Assembly (NCBI RefSeq): GCF_026914265.1
Contig: NC_069136.1
Span: forward strand, 1,413,001-1,477,000
Direction: 5' to 3'
Length of the DNA: 64,000 nt
Source of the DNA: Mya arenaria
Lineage: Eukaryota > Mollusca > Bivalvia > Myida > Myidae
The position numbers were made by a program, and so were the translations under genes. The notes beneath the pieces are model-generated. The model saw only the letters and a program-made list of their open reading frames with translations. It was not told where the DNA came from and did not search any database. Of this stretch, positions 11,401 to 24,100 are shown piece by piece. Numbering within the stretch: position 1 is the first letter of the stretch; every line of letters starts with the position of its first letter.

Positions 11401-14400
11401 ACTATAAATATACTGTAGGATTACACCCCTTCATTAATGTTATGTTTTAATGTGAGGCCTAGTCATATATGCTTTGTACTCAATCTTAACTCGGTCATGT
11501 AGGCCATGTATTCAGACAGTATTTGCGTCGATTATAAAGATTATACGTATTTGGACTTTACTCGATTATGTACATTATTAGACGAGGCCTGGAGGCCACG
11601 TTTATAGGGATACATGTTTGCAATTGTCAATGGGGAAGTGTATACGGATAAATTTTAGTTATGGAAAACAATATTTGTTAATGATATCAACTCTTATTCA
11701 ACTTTACTTAAAATTTGTCGTCAATAACCGTTTTGATGCGTGTTAAACTTCCAAAACGTCATATAAAACGAATAAGCCTAATGTTTAAAACAGTAAATTA
11801 AAAAAAGTTATTCTCTGTGTTTTTTATTAACTGGTCGCCGGTCATACGAGTTGGTTATCTTAGAAATTTACTTTCTGTGAAAACGATTTATATACAAGCT
11901 TTGGTAGTAAATAAGCATGTGAGAATTTACGGGCATATTGTGAATAATAGTTTAAATTATGCATTTGATAACAACTATAAGTGCCTTAACACGACATTAA
12001 TTGACTACTTTAAGTTTAAGTGATATAAAATGGAAGCACAAAGCTTACGATTTTACCAACAAATATAAGTCGCAATAACGAAATTAACAGAATTTAAATT
12101 TAACTTATATAAAATGAAAGTTCAAAGCGTAATTCACACGATTTAAAACAAACATTAATGAATAAAAGTAGGCCGAAAAGGATCAGGCCGAAATGATATC
12201 GACCCGACACCAATAATTTTATCGGTGATAATGCAAGGTATCAATCTAAATAATTTACGCATGCCGGAGACGACCGAGTAGCTACGATCTAGAAAGTTAA
12301 TTAAACCGTTATAGTTTTGCTATGTCCGTGTTTATTCGTAATGTTAACAATTGTATATATTGTCACATGACTTTATTGAGCCAATTGGGTATCGATATTT
12401 TTCACGTATTATATTCAATAAAACCCATTCAGCCGCGTCTTTGATGCCTAGCATCAACATTGATCTTGTATGTATTTAGAACATGTTCAAATTGATGTCT
12501 GACGGAGTAAGCCAAGCGTGTTATTATTGCTAAAAAGTCAAAATAATAAAGGCAAGGGAAAGCTCTAAGGAGAAAGTTGGTATAAGTTGTGCACTACAGA
12601 AAATATACCCGCAGCTCTTCATTTCCATTGGAGTTTTGAAGTCGGTTGTCGCTTTCCACATACACTCCTTAAATGCCGTCGACTCCAAATTGTCTTGCAC
12701 ACACGTGTTGGTAGCCATATCTATTTGGAGGAGAAAAAATGTTAAATTTTGAATTTCACATACATTTATTCATACAATTCGAGGTTCAGATAAAATTCTA
12801 CATTCCTTTACTTGCTTTAATGCAAGAGCATATATTAGAAAAACAAATGCAAGTGGACCTGGATTTCAACCTTTTATGTCAGTTCATCACATCAATATTT
12901 ATTTGACCATTTTACAGCGTTTCGATTGTGTACACGGTATTGTTCGGCATGATGTCATCGACAATACTCACTAAATGACATACCTGGGTACTTCTTGTTA
13001 ACATGTTATTTCGGAATAACACCATCAATATTCAAATACCTTCAGGGACGTCTGTGCATCCGGTTCTGATGAACGCTTTCAGGACGTCGTACTCGGGAAA
13101 GACGAGACCATCCGGCATGCCGGTGTTAATCATGGGGATCATTTGCTTTATCTGGTCAGTGATTTCTGTACACTGTTCCTCCACTTCCGGTGTCAAACAG
13201 TTGAACTGCTCCTTCATTGGACTGTTAAATTGATGGAATAAAATCATTTCAAGCAATTCATTTGTTGCAGATTGGCAAACTAAACGGGCGACTGAAAACA
13301 TATCGACATATGAAGGACATTTAAACGGCGCCCGAAAGTATTGTGGCTAAACATTTTGAGCAGCAATGCTAGCGCATGTTTTGTTTTGATGAAGAAAGTC
13401 CTGTTTCAGTATGAAACAACTAATTCTACATATTATAATGCTCTATATTGCATATACGTTTAAACCGAGGCCTTGTTCTAACGCGGTTCTAAATTTTTCA
13501 TTACCAATCTTTAAACCACTGGACCGGTTTTGATTTTACTTACGTTCTTGCTAATATGGTAAAATGTTTCTATAAGCTTTCGGCAATATAATAACGCGGT
13601 TGATAATAGGACATAACTTATCTATCAACTAGGGCCCTATACTAATGCGGCTGTTAATATGCGCACAATGACAGACATAATGTAGCTTTTAACTAGTTCA
13701 CATGTATCTTGGTGCTTTATGAGCTGACAGACAGAGTGTACATTTTAAACCAGCAGCCCTCTCCGCAGGCTCTGTATGTCGGAACAGGCTGTCCCTTTGA
13801 TTCATCGGCCCTGTTACTAGTTGTTCTTTAATCTGACTTGGTGAATACTCTTTATACGGAGAAACTATTCCTTTAATCCTGTGGCCCTGTACTGGATGTG
13901 CGACCCGGAAGAAGTTTTCTTTTAATCACGACTCTGCCCTGAAGTGCACTATGATCTGACATACAATACCTTTGCACCGACGGCCGTGTACTCAGTCGAT
14001 CTATGACATGACAGACTGTACACTAAAACGAGCTGCCCTCCGCTGAGGCGCTCTATGACCTGACATACAATACCTTTAAAACATCGGCCGTGTACTCAGT
14101 CGGTCTTTGACATAACAGACTGTACACTAACACGAGCTGCCCTGCACTGAGGCGCTCTATGACATGCCAGACAATTCCTTTAAACCAACGGCCGTGTACT
14201 CAGTCGATCTATGTCATGACAAACTTTACACTAAAACGAGTTTCCTTGTATTAAGAAGTTCTATAACCTGACAGACTATACACTATGACGAGCTTCCCTG
14301 TATTAAGGCGTTCTATGACCTGACAGACTATACACTAAGACGAGGTTCCCTGTATTAAGGCGTTCTATGACCTGACATACTATACACTAAGACGAGCTAC

Positions 14401-17400
14401 CCTGTACTAAGGCGCTCTATGACATGACAGACAATTCCTTTGAACCCAGGCCTTATACTTAGTCGATCTATGACCTGACAGAGTATACACTTGAACGAGC
14501 TTCCTTATACTTTGTCAGACCATATCCTTAATCCAGCGGCCCTGTACATAGGCGCTTCATCATCTGCCATACTCTACCTTTACAATATCCACCAGTCGTT
14601 CTCAGTCGCTTTGTTGTCTTACAGGCTATGTCGTTATACAAGAAGCCATATACTCAATTACTATGATCAGATACTTCACCTTTAACCAAGCGGCCCTGAG
14701 CTTTGACGCTCAATGATCGATCAAAAAGTCTATACCTAAATACCTAAACTAGTAGCCGTGGACTAGGGCGATCTTTTATCTAAAAGCTTTAAACCGTTTT
14801 ACGGTTTTCCACCTTAAACCATATACAATGTTGCATACCCACAGGACATTCCCATAAGCGGAATAAGGAAGGTCAGATTGTTAGTGGCTCTAAAGCTTTC
14901 GTCAAAGCCCATATTGGACGTCTGAGAAGCGCTGGCTATGCATGTCATCGCTGTCATGCAAGGGCCTGAAATTCACACACGGTTGGAAATAGTTTTATTA
15001 ATATAGGTAGATTCTAATTTTAACGGGTTCAATATCAATCCAACCTACCTGTGTTACATCGTTGGAATACTCGGGCATGAAGTGGACATTTATTAAATAT
15101 ATTAACTGATAAACTTGTATAAGTAAATCTACTGGGCTAATTTGATTAGTACAAAGTGATTACAAATTGTGGTGAAAAGTTAGAAATATAAAATCTGGCC
15201 TGCTCCTCATATCATCTCACCAGGCAGGGATCAATACTTGGACCACTATTGTTTTTGAATTATATGCACGGTCTAAAAACAAAATGAATATATATTTATT
15301 TGCTGACGATTCATCCATACACAAATATTGTTTTATGATTGGTGCAAAATAAATAACCTATTTTTTACATCCAACTAAATTAAAATGCATGGATGATATG
15401 CACAAACCATAAGGCGAAGCAAGCTTCTAATCTAAATTAAACTATCAATGAAATAATCTTTCAACACGTTAGTGTACAAAAACTGCCTGAAAATTATATA
15501 GAAAATGATAAAATGTCACACACAAAATAAATTTATTTGAAAAATCTCCTCGAAATTCAGCTTCTAAAGTATTTTATATTTTACCTTACATATGAAATGA
15601 AACGTATGCTGTACAATGCATTTAAAATTCCAATACTTTTGTACTCATATTTGGGTTAAAGGCAATCATTGGTACATACGTAAAGAAAGTAATCTGCAAA
15701 GAAAGATTGCAAAAATAATTCTTAAACAACACAAGCGATCGCAATCCAATTGAATTTAGCGAGAATCTCTGAAATTTAACTGACCGATGCGAATAACACT
15801 GTGCCACTCTTGTAAATAAAACGCGAGCTGCTATTGCTTGTTATTGTTTCTTGCAAACAATGAACATTATTTAATGAGATATGCATCAAAACTTATATTG
15901 AACGAACGTACCACGAACTCCTTTTTTTGAGCATTCGTTTTCTAACTTCAGTATGAAGATATTGAATGACATATCAGATAAAAAAATAACCTAAATATAA
16001 ATACAAATAACATATTTTGAATAATGCTACGAGGTAATTCAGTCTATTACATATATTCATATGGCGTATTTTATGCCCATAACAACATTATTCTGAATCT
16101 GGGTAAATATAGATTATGTACCTTACGTATATAAATAATATATAATTGTGAAAATGTTTTTGTGATTTTTCTGTTACAGGAGGTTCCGCGAAATGGCAAC
16201 CTTTAACCTACTGTATATCAGGTATACACAGAAAGCGCTCGGAAAAGCAACTCTTCAACCTATATAAGGTATACACAGAAGGCCCTCGGAAAAGCAAACC
16301 TTCAACCTATATAAGGTATACACAAAATGCCCTCGGAAAAAGTAATTCTTTAACCTATATAAGGTATACACAGATGACCCTCGGAAAAGCAAGCCCTCAG
16401 CATATATAAGGTATACACAGAAGGCACTCGGAAAAGTTTTTTTAACTGTATATGTGTCAAATACAGAAGGCGACCGGAAAGTCAACCCTTTAACATCTAT
16501 GAGATATATATTATACAGAAGGTGCCCAGAAACAGATATTGACCACCGGATAGAATAAAAATATTTCGGGGCGCGGGTAATGTTGTAACAAGTCAGTCGG
16601 CAAACACCGAACTAACTATAGATAAATTGTTAACAGTAAAATATGTTTTGTTAAACATACCCGGGTCCAGTGTTTACCTTAAATACGAACGAGACGATAT
16701 CAACAAACAGGCAGTTCAAGATCAAAACCATCCATCGTTTAAATAGTATATTGTATGGAATAACACAGTATAAACACAATTAAATGCTTTAAAGTCGTCA
16801 AGCAATTGGACTAAAGTATTCAATCCAACTGGTGTATTGCAGATTGTTTATTTCTTTTCGATATTTATTCGATTGAGCCCTTGTGCTACGCCATCGAGCT
16901 GTTAACCATTTTTGGGTCTATGTGGCTGATAACGTTCTAAATATAATCATTTGACATTATTTCGTCATACTCCCTTTCACCCTAGAATCACCTACCGGAA
17001 GGAATCTGTGTGCATGTCCTTTGAATTTCCTCCTGAGAGGGCATTACACCTTCCCCCATACTCGAAATGAGTTCCGGACACTGCTCCACTATAGAGTACA
17101 TGCATGCAAGTACGCTCTGTCCCTCTTCCCTGGTTAAACATAAACATCGAGCAAATGCAACACCGAATTATAAAAAATAAGAAACTCAATCTTGCCGAAC
17201 GAATTTACTTTTATTAAGTTGAAGTTAAAAAATTACATACTATCTACAGTAACATTCTGTTAGCTAAGTTAATTTCAGATTAAAACAACATATGTAATAT
17301 TTTTAATAAGATTATTGAAATCGTGTTTATAATAATAGGTTCTTGCAACTGTGACTTATGTTGTTTCGAAAGAAGACGACTTAAAGAAAGATAATGTATT

Positions 17401-19960
17401 TCATCAAGAGACTCAGGTACGCTTCATTGTCTCCTGACTTATCACTTACGAACAAAAGACGGTGGCCATCTGGTTGGGATCCGACACGGAACTCATTGCC
17501 TGGGTGATATATGTGGTGAAACCGGCCATACAGTTATTCGTCGCTTCGCTCTGGTCGCATGCAGCCTGTGCCCTGTCCATCGCCAGAACGACTTAAAAAA
17601 GGTAACCAGGTGCTATGAAGGTTTGCTAATTGTAAATGTGAAATTCAATCATTTATAGAATATAATGATGCACACACTACCGTCTGGTGTTTGCATAATA
17701 TGTTAGTATCATGTCGTTACTTATTCCCACCGTCTGTCCCATATTTGATATATTTCATTTACTTAAACATGTATGAGTGCGGGTCGCCAGTCACAAGATT
17801 GGCACTTTTAGTATTACGATCTATGGGCACATGGAATGTCTCCATATGCAAACCCAATGTAGCCATCGTGGGTTACAGTTTTTGACAGGGTGCAGCTATA
17901 TTGAAACGATTGCGGGTGTTGATCCATAGGTTAGTAAAAAAAACAATCTAAAAGAAAATAGACGAGTTCGTCGAGCTTCGGACAGGTTGTAGTGTAACAA
18001 TTCCAAGTATTGATCAATAGATTAAAAAATGAACATGACAGGCGGATATAGGCCGCAAAAAGGATAACTGATAACAGTGATATTCCAAATGATGTAACAT
18101 AATCTTAACATATTGCATTCATTCCGATCGTGCCACTGCAAACCAACGTTTTAAGGATAACCTTTTCACTTTTTTACCTGCGGCGTTACACATGAAAGAC
18201 GCTATCGGAGACTGGCATTCTAAATTACGTCTACAGTGGGAAGTTAAACAAATACAAGGTATTCTGCGTATTGTATGCATTGATATGCATGGAAGTTAAC
18301 CGAATGGCACATATTACATTCAGTATTAAAAGTAGCCGTATTACTTCAAAAACACACCATACAATTATGATGTTTCACTCATGAATCTGCAAATGTAGTC
18401 ACACAAATAAACATATAAATTTAGAAGTGGTGTTTGATGTGAACATACTTACTGGAGCCGTGACAGTTTATTCCGATAAATGTATATTTCATGTGAAGTT
18501 TTTTCTATGATTACAGGTACAGTGTTCACTTTGACAATTACCTTAAACTGGGACTTCGGCTTTGTTAGATATTTAGATACTAACCTTACATCGAATTAAA
18601 AGTATGTATGATATGCAAACTACATTTTTTTGTGTTCTGTTTCATTGGCATTGGTCCTGTGTCATTAAAACGGTGTTTATGATGAAACGTTCTACTACTG
18701 GACTTGATTCAGTAGTTTTTATATAAATATTCACAACAGTCTATATCGAGTTTGACTATTATACGTACCTGCAATACTCTTTGAATCTTTTTTTACATCA
18801 CATACTAAATGGCAATTAAATAAGGTATATTTTCTTTAAGAATTTTGTTTCCAACAACAGGAGAAATTTTCTATTCACAGCTCATGAGTGGCTATAGTTT
18901 GAAATAATCGAAAGGCCATAAAAGGTACCGTTCAATTATGATCTTAACAAACTGCGTTGTGTATGTTCCAAGATCAATGAACGTTTGTTTCAAAGTGAAT
19001 AGAATATGTTGTCACAAACAGTGTCATAAGTGAGATCTGCACATGCACATTGCTGGCAAAAGGGTTGGACATTTGAGAAGTGATTTGAGTATGATGTATA
19101 GGTTCCTAGGTTCTTTATTGGATACGTAGACTCGTAAGAAAGGCATCACCCACTGGCGTGAGTTTCTTGATCCTTTTATTCCATTAGATTTAAAATTTCT
19201 TAGTAACTGTCGTTCATTTTGAATGGGAAAACCATTAAATAAAATCATCAACTATGAACAAACTCCAGCGATAAGATCCACGTAGTCCATACAATGAATA
19301 CGGTCGATGTTTGTCGCATCGCATGCAATAGCTATGTTTTATCAAAGTAACGTTAACATTGAGTCCTGTAATGAACTGAGATAGATAAATAGGTACCTTA
19401 ACTTTACAATAACTTTACAATTAGCATCACGTATGCGTATCTACCAGTACCTATGGTTCATGTATTAACATATTAATACCTTTATTCATGTTTCATGTTA
19501 TGATAATTTCCTGTAATATTAGGAGCAACCGAAGCTAAACCTGAATTGTATAAGTGGAATTTAGCCTGTTTGTCTTTTCTTATTCGAAACACAGGGTATG
19601 AAGAATACGAATGGTGTGTTTATTTAAATAACAGGTAAATCGATCCATTCAATGACCCATAATAATACATCTTGCTTAACGATTAACTGTATAGCACAGG
19701 TAAACCGATCTTATTGCATTACCTGTAAGTTACACTGAAATTTTTGAAGTTTAAGGCCTTACAGGTAACAAGTACATGCCATATAGTAGGTATTTAAACT
19801 TGTATGTATTATGGAATGTTTATCTAAGTTGCCGTGTATCCTACCTAATTTAATATTAATAATGAATAGGTAATGTATCAACGATATAAAACACACAAAG
19901 CAAAACTTAATAAAGTATTAACTTACACCCAATTGAAGTAAATATCCAGCTGAACTCCAT
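8258..19960 (-). CDS. Gene A: secreted, probably GPI-anchored protein with three six-cysteine repeats (7 exons, 313 aa)
   Basis: Join on the minus strand: 19960-19927, 17591-17450, 17129-16996, 14965-14839, 13221-13040, 12720-12609, 8468-8258 (942 nt with stop). Every junction has a GT donor and AG acceptor, and the frame stays open throughout. An in-frame TAG precedes the ATG. Residues 1-21 form a signal peptide (cleavage likely at AQA|AC). The mature part has 18 cysteines, three per exon in exons 2-7. NLT at 133-135 is an N-glycosylation site. Residues 293-313 form a hydrophobic tail after small residues (GAAP), as in GPI-anchored proteins. Intron phases run 1,2,1,2,1,2, so exons 2+3, 4+5 and 6+7 form three copies of one two-exon unit. 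I do not recognise a named family and propose no function beyond the cell surface location. A retrotransposon sits 53 bp upstream of the ATG. Confidence 0.85.
9243..9575. repeat. 157-bp tandem repeat with TGACCTTGACCTT motif (gene A intron 6)
   Basis: Two full units and the start of a third share GGGCACRAGCATGTGTACTC and GGACAACATTTG..CCAA. Each full unit has TGACCTTGACCTT (9287-9299 and 9444-9456). On the minus strand this contains TCAAGGTCA, the extended half-site bound by ERR/NR5A-type nuclear receptors. Regulatory use is only a possibility. Confidence 0.75.
9790..11390. repeat. 34-bp minisatellite, about 47 copies (gene A intron 6)
   Basis: The unit is GGATCACAWTCGGTCAWGTT followed by GGCTATGTGCCGWT. 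Copies in the left half are mostly CCGTA/CCGAT with CAATCGG; those in the right half are mostly CAGTT with CATTCGGGCA. The array lies wholly inside intron 6 of gene A. Its open frames on the plus strand (repeats of MCRWIT, SWLCA) are antisense to the gene and I treat them as spurious. Confidence 0.95.
12609..12720 (-). CDS. Gene A exon 6 (repeat 3, first half)
   Basis: Residues 207-244, cysteines 213, 226 and 243. Acceptor caaatag, donor GTATAT, phase 2. Same length (112 nt) as gene B exon 6. Confidence 0.85.
13040..13221 (-). CDS. Gene A exon 5 (repeat 2, second half)
   Basis: Residues 146-207, cysteines 154, 163 and 201. The block [10 protein letters not shown] is identical in gene B. The exon is 21 nt longer than in B, giving seven extra residues around PDGLVFP, so this loop tolerates indels. 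Donor GTATTT, phase 1. Confidence 0.85.
13690..14560. repeat. About 52-bp imperfect tandem repeat (gene A intron 4)
   Basis: TTCTATGACCTGACA-type cores recur every 51-52 bp (for example near 14259, 14311, 14363, 14415 and 14466), linked by GACGAGCTTCCCTGTATTAA or CGGCCGTGTACTCAGTCGAT. About 16 diverged copies fill much of intron 4. No equivalent array is seen in intron 4 of gene B. Confidence 0.8.
14839..14965 (-). CDS. Gene A exon 4 (repeat 2, first half)
   Basis: Residues 104-146, cysteines 106, 112 and 145, with NNLTFL conserved in gene B including the sequon. Acceptor tttcag, donor GTATGC, phase 2. The length (127 nt) equals that of gene B exon 4. Confidence 0.85.
16205..16530. repeat. 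About 46-bp tandem repeat, about 7 copies (gene A intron 3)
   Basis: The unit is GGTATACACAGAAGGCCCTC followed by GGAAAAGCAANCCTTCAACCTATATAA. It lies in intron 3 and resembles the larger array in intron 3 of gene B (TACAGAAGGCG, AAAGCAATCCTTCAACCTCTA). Confidence 0.85.
16996..17129 (-). CDS. Gene A exon 3 (repeat 1, second half)
   Basis: Residues 59-104, cysteines 68, 76 and 98, with EQCPEL shared with gene B. Acceptor aaccag, donor GTAGGT, phase 1. The spacing of C68 and C76 (eight residues) resembles that of exons 5 and 7 (nine). Confidence 0.85.
17450..17591 (-). CDS. Gene A exon 2 (repeat 1, first half)
   Basis: Residues 12-59: the rest of the signal peptide and cysteines 23, 32 and 58. 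The stretch MSSVSDP is identical in gene B. The acceptor follows a short T-run (ttttttaag). The donor is GTAAGT, phase 2. Confidence 0.85.
18635..18745. repeat. Dispersed repeat, copy 1 (gene A intron 1)
   Basis: CCTGTGTCATTAAAACGG, ACTGGACTTGATTCAGTAG and TTTTTATATAAATATT match, with changes, about 57650-57780 and 61112-61215. It is probably a fragment of one interspersed element. Confidence 0.5.
19927..19960 (-). CDS. Gene A exon 1 (signal peptide start)
   Basis: Encodes MEFSWIFTSIG and the first base of codon 12, then a GTAAGT donor. It is the same length and phase as exon 1 of gene B and of the copy at 64-97. An in-frame TAG lies about 27 nt upstream of the ATG. Confidence 0.85.
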
Positions 19961-20012
19961 GATGAATAAAGCACCGACACTGCTAAACTAGAAATAAACT
20001 GACTAACGCGTG

Positions 20013-20017
20013 GGTAC
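20013..20017. repeat. Target-site duplication GGTAC, left copy
   Basis: GGTAC directly precedes the LTR terminus TGTCGTATT at 20018. The same five bases follow the other LTR terminus at 30758-30762. A 5-bp duplication is standard for Ty3/gypsy integration. Confidence 0.85.
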
Positions 20018-20038
20018 TGTCGTATTATTTATTAGCGC

Positions 20039-20052
20039 CGCTCTGGAGAGCG
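20039..20052 (-). repeat. 3'-terminal hairpin of the Helitron-like element
   Basis: CGCTCTGGAGAGCG folds as a 6-bp GC-rich stem with a 2-nt loop and lies 3 nt from the CTAA end. Flanking GCGC/CGCG bases may extend it. Confidence 0.6.
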
Positions 20053-21038
20053 CGCCTATTATGGAATGGGAATTTATTTTAGTTAGTGGTAGGAGCGGTT
20101 TTTAAGTTGATTGACAGTTGGGTTTTACTGTTACTATGATTAAAAAATGCAAATGGATGGCGATTGCATGGGTGTTAAAAATGCTATTTGTGGTTGAATA
20201 GATTGTTTTCAATTTATCTTCAAAACATTATATTTGAAGAACGACAAATAAGTTTAATAACTGTTCCCGTTTCGTTTACGTTTTCCGATTGGTTAACTGT
20301 AATATCATGTGCCGGAAATGTAAATATTCGGAGGAGTTCCGAATGAAATGTAAAATGTGTGAACCGGTAATTATGTGAATGGGAATAATTATGTTTTATG
20401 TTGTTTTGTTATGTTACTGCATTAATAAACAATGAGGTAAGCTGTTTTCTTTAATTTAATCGATATTGGATTAAATGTTCACCTATTTTTATTTTCTAAT
20501 GTGTTGAAGGTGACATTAGTAAAATTGTATTACGATTGCCCCCGAGTTGTTTTATTTTGAGAACACTACACATATCCGGATGTTGCTATTTTTAGAACCA
20601 GAAGGTATTTCCCCGCTATTTATAGGTCAATAATGGAATTTCTACATCGTCGATTAATAGTTGGAAACTCGGTTTTGTCATGAATATACGTTTAAAATAA
20701 GTAAACACTAAAAGTGCACACTGACAGTTGATTACGATACATCTAACAATTTGAGTCATTACAGTAAAACATGGATTATAAGTGAATTATACGCGTAAGA
20801 GAAGATTTTCTGTCGAAAAAACTAATGTCAACAATCAGCATGGAATTGGGATATTCGTATCAAAGGGCTATTCATGTAAGTATCCTTGAGTAGTTGTGTA
20901 AGTTTATGTGTTCAAAAATGTCTGTTTTTTAATTTCTTTGGAATTCTTAAATCATTTTTATTTGCTTAACGTTAAGACAGCGTTTTAATATTTCTACATG
21001 TACTATAAATATACATGTTACATACTTTACATCTACTT

Positions 21039-21359
21039 ATAATGCACCAGTCAATTGTAACCAAAGCCCCACCAGGTCCGAGGAATAGCTGGGACTTTGA
21101 CTTTCTGTCCAGCCAACCCCGGGTAAAATCCTCGTCCTGCGGGGACGAACTGATGGTCAAATCCTCGCCATATGCCCCGTACCCCAGGGAGCCTAGGTAA
21201 GGCATATTCCCTGCTATATCTGGCTCAAAGACAAAACCACCGTATTCACCCGGCACTGCGAGGCCACCTGAAAGTTAAAAACACAGCCCATTTCCCCGGC
21301 ATATCCCCGGCATATCCCCAGACCTGGAGGGCCGTGGTTACAATTGACTGGTGCATTAT
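21039..21359. mobile_element. MITE-like element, 321 bp, perfect terminal inverted repeats of about 25 bp
   Basis: Ends ATAATGCACCAGTCAATTGT (plus AACCA) at 21039-21063 are exactly inverted at 21335-21359, and GCCC follows each arm inward with slight differences. The interior is GC-richer than its surroundings and contains a short direct repeat GGCATATCCCC. The open frames here are not coding. It is nested in the Helitron-like block. Confidence 0.8.
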
Positions 21360-21436
21360 GTACATGTTCCATATTTTTAAATGTACTTATGTACATCATT
21401 TATGTATATGATATGAGTATGTAATCTTTTATTTGA

Positions 21437-21802
21437 TTGTTTTATCTTAGAAAAATATTAGACTTAAAAATACCTATTATTTGTTTACAAACTGCATATT
21501 TTCAAAATAAACCTGTATTAAAAGATGTACATGGTTTCGGGCTGGAAGCCACAATTAACAGCTTGGACACAAGCGACATTCATTTGCTTGGTGTAGGTCT
21601 CGTTGAACGCCATACTGTTGTGAATCATTATCAACCATATGCACAACATCTACACATTTGTGCCTACCAACCCTTACTCTTGGCTAAAACGGATATTAGT
21701 GCAGAATGTATAATTAATACATGTGTATTTGTATTTTACAGTTGTAGTTTCTGTTGGTTGATAATCAGAAGTCTAATTTCTTTTAGGCAGGAAAAGGACT
21801 GA
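21437..21802 (+). other. 121-codon open frame in the Helitron-like element, unrecognised
   Basis: The middle (about residues 35-90) has a protein-like composition (DVHGFGLEATINSLDTSD, HLLGVGLVERH). The ends are low-complexity and hydrophobic, and the ATG has no clear upstream context. No motif is recognised. It could be a captured exon fragment carried by the Helitron-like element, or chance. Confidence 0.2.
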
Positions 21803-23320
21803 ATATTACTATTATATGAAGAATTCCAGCCTGCATTAAATACTTTGTTGGATCATTGAGACAGATTTGACATCCATGTCTATCCACGTCTGATAGAGAT
21901 GATGTGAGTATTTCATATAAAACATATTTGAGTTGGTGTTTGTTGTTTTATAAACTCACTGTTTTCAATAATCCAGAGGTGGTGGTGGTGGTGATTGTGG
22001 TGGTGATGATGATGAATTTTATTGATAAATTTAGTAATTTTCTTTATATTATATACATGTATGTATCAGCTTATTGTTGTTGTTTTTAAATAATGTTGAG
22101 AAATATTAAACTGTTTATATTTTATTTTGTATATGTATGGCAGTATTATTATCTATACAAATTAGTTAGAAAGTACTTTTTTTTCTTTTACAGCACTAAA
22201 CATTCTAGATGGGTAAAGACCTGTTAAATCAGCATTGACTCAGCATTAAGTAATTTTCATCTGTGCAGACACTACAAGTACAAATGCATGGGAACAAACC
22301 AAACATCAAATGTTGAAGAGTGAAGAATTATTGTGAAAAGTTCTAAATGTTAGAATACCATTGACTAAATAAAACAAATAGACATCGATTACCAACAGAG
22401 ACTGTTTACATGTTATAATATTAAAAAGACATTAGTTGAGAACTTTCACTCTGACATTTTTGGAAGGGCATTACCGCCTACTTAGTGTTCTTGTTTCTTT
22501 ACATATTTTAATTTAAAAGTACATTCATTGTTTTAAAATCTGAATTCTGAGTTAGTATCATAAGTAAAATTCATTTATTTAAATGATTACATTTTATGAA
22601 TAAGTCCAATTGAGCTTTTTACAAGAAAAAGGTTGATTTTTAAGCATTTTATTAGTTATAAAAATGTATAGTTACATGACATTATGTATATTTTCTTCAA
22701 AACTGAACGGTAAACTATCATAAATTGTCTTTTGAATTGTTCATTAGACATCATAGAAAATATTTAAATGATTTCAGCAGGTTGTCTTATTATTAACTAT
22801 TTTTTTATGAATTTATAAAACTGCTATATATTTTCAAACATCGAAATACTGCTCTGTTCCGAAGACTCACAAGATCAATCAAAATGATTTTTTTTTCCAT
22901 GTGTATCAATAATATGTTCGGTTGAACGTAATTTTTCTGTTAACTGAAGTTTATTTTACCAGAAACTGTTGTGTTTATTTCATAATCTCTGATAATGTGA
23001 AAAAAAAATCAAATAAAGACAAAATATTTTTAATTTACAGTAGAAAATCTTCAAAATTTGGATAAAAGTCCCATAGTGTACCATGATAATAACTATGTTG
23101 TCCGTAAAAGCTTGTATTATTTATACCTTAATTCAGTTCAAATAATTATGGCCTTTAAGGATTTTTGTTTTCATAATATAGATTTCCTGTTATATTGAGC
23201 TTTGTCAATTTGTGTTGATGTTTTGTTTTATGTACAATTACTACTTCTATTTCCTAACTTTTGTCTCATTTGTCAAATTGAATTGTTACATATTTAAGTG
23301 AAAAAACACACGCACTTTTA

Positions 23321-23704
23321 TTAAAGATGCACTCTTACTAAACAATAAGACTTATGATAATTAATATTATTGTTTTCATTTTTCAAAATGGGTTGATAGA
23401 TGTCAACAACAATGTTTTTAATGAAAGATCTTGAGTTCAATTTGCTAATAAGAATGAACTTAAAACATGGTATTTCTGCCTTGTGATACTATAGTAGACC
23501 ACAGTAAATCTTTTAGCAATCACCAATTGATCATTTAATATTTGTCATGCATTCTGCTATTATAAACAGGGTGACAAGCTTGTTATCAGTAAACGATATT
23601 TCAGTAAATGCATAAAATAAGTAGTTATTGTTTTTTCATTCAATTTGATGTGTGTTATATATACAATTATATGTATTGATTTCAAATAAGAGTTTCACTT
23701 TAAA
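23321..23704. mobile_element. MITE-like dispersed element, copy 1 (384 bp)
   Basis: Begins TTAAAGATGCACTCTTACT and ends AATAAGAGTTTCACTTTAAA, so the termini are imperfect inverted repeats. The body matches 48941-49319 along its length in the same orientation, including TAGACCACAGTAAATCTTTT and CTTGTTATCAGTAA. It is non-coding and nested in the Helitron-like block. Confidence 0.75.
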
Positions 23705-23739
23705 GATGCTCATTTAAAGATAATGAACAGACACACAAA

Positions 23740-24100
23740 AATTAGACACATTTGATACTAATTATACGAATAATTATTGTTTTATATATAGGTGACCTCT
23801 GATTTGTTTTGGAGATATTCATAAATGGGTGTTATTCTTTATTGTCTTCAGTTTCTTATACATTTAAGGATTTTTATAATTGCTTTTCTGGTATATATTA
23901 CAATGTAATTTAATGCAAATGAAAACACACTTTAAACTGGACACATTTGATACTAATGATATAAATGGTTATTGTTTACATGTACTCTGATTTGTTATGA
24001 AGATATTCATAAAGGGGTGTTCTTCATGTTATTATACATTTTGGACTTGATTTAGTATTGCTTTTCTGGTATATATTCATTTAATACACAAAGAAATTAT
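23740..24100. repeat. 195-bp tandem duplication within the Helitron-like element
   Basis: The segment starting TTAGACACATTTGATACTAA (23742) recurs as CTGGACACATTTGATACTAA (23937). Shared downstream words are CTCTGATTTGTT, GATATTCATAAA, GGGTGTT and TTGCTTTTCTGGTATATATT. Confidence 0.75.

Noticed and set aside
9724..11450. Multiple overlapping open frames over the 34-bp array (MCRWITIGQVGYV type)
   Set aside because: They lie antisense inside intron 6 of gene A and exist in all three plus frames, which is a consequence of the repeat.
13032..13301. Single-exon reading extending gene A exon 5 upstream (MFSVARLVCQ)
   Set aside because: The extension is intron 4 sequence. The acceptor before 13221 keeps the frame with exon 4 and matches gene B.
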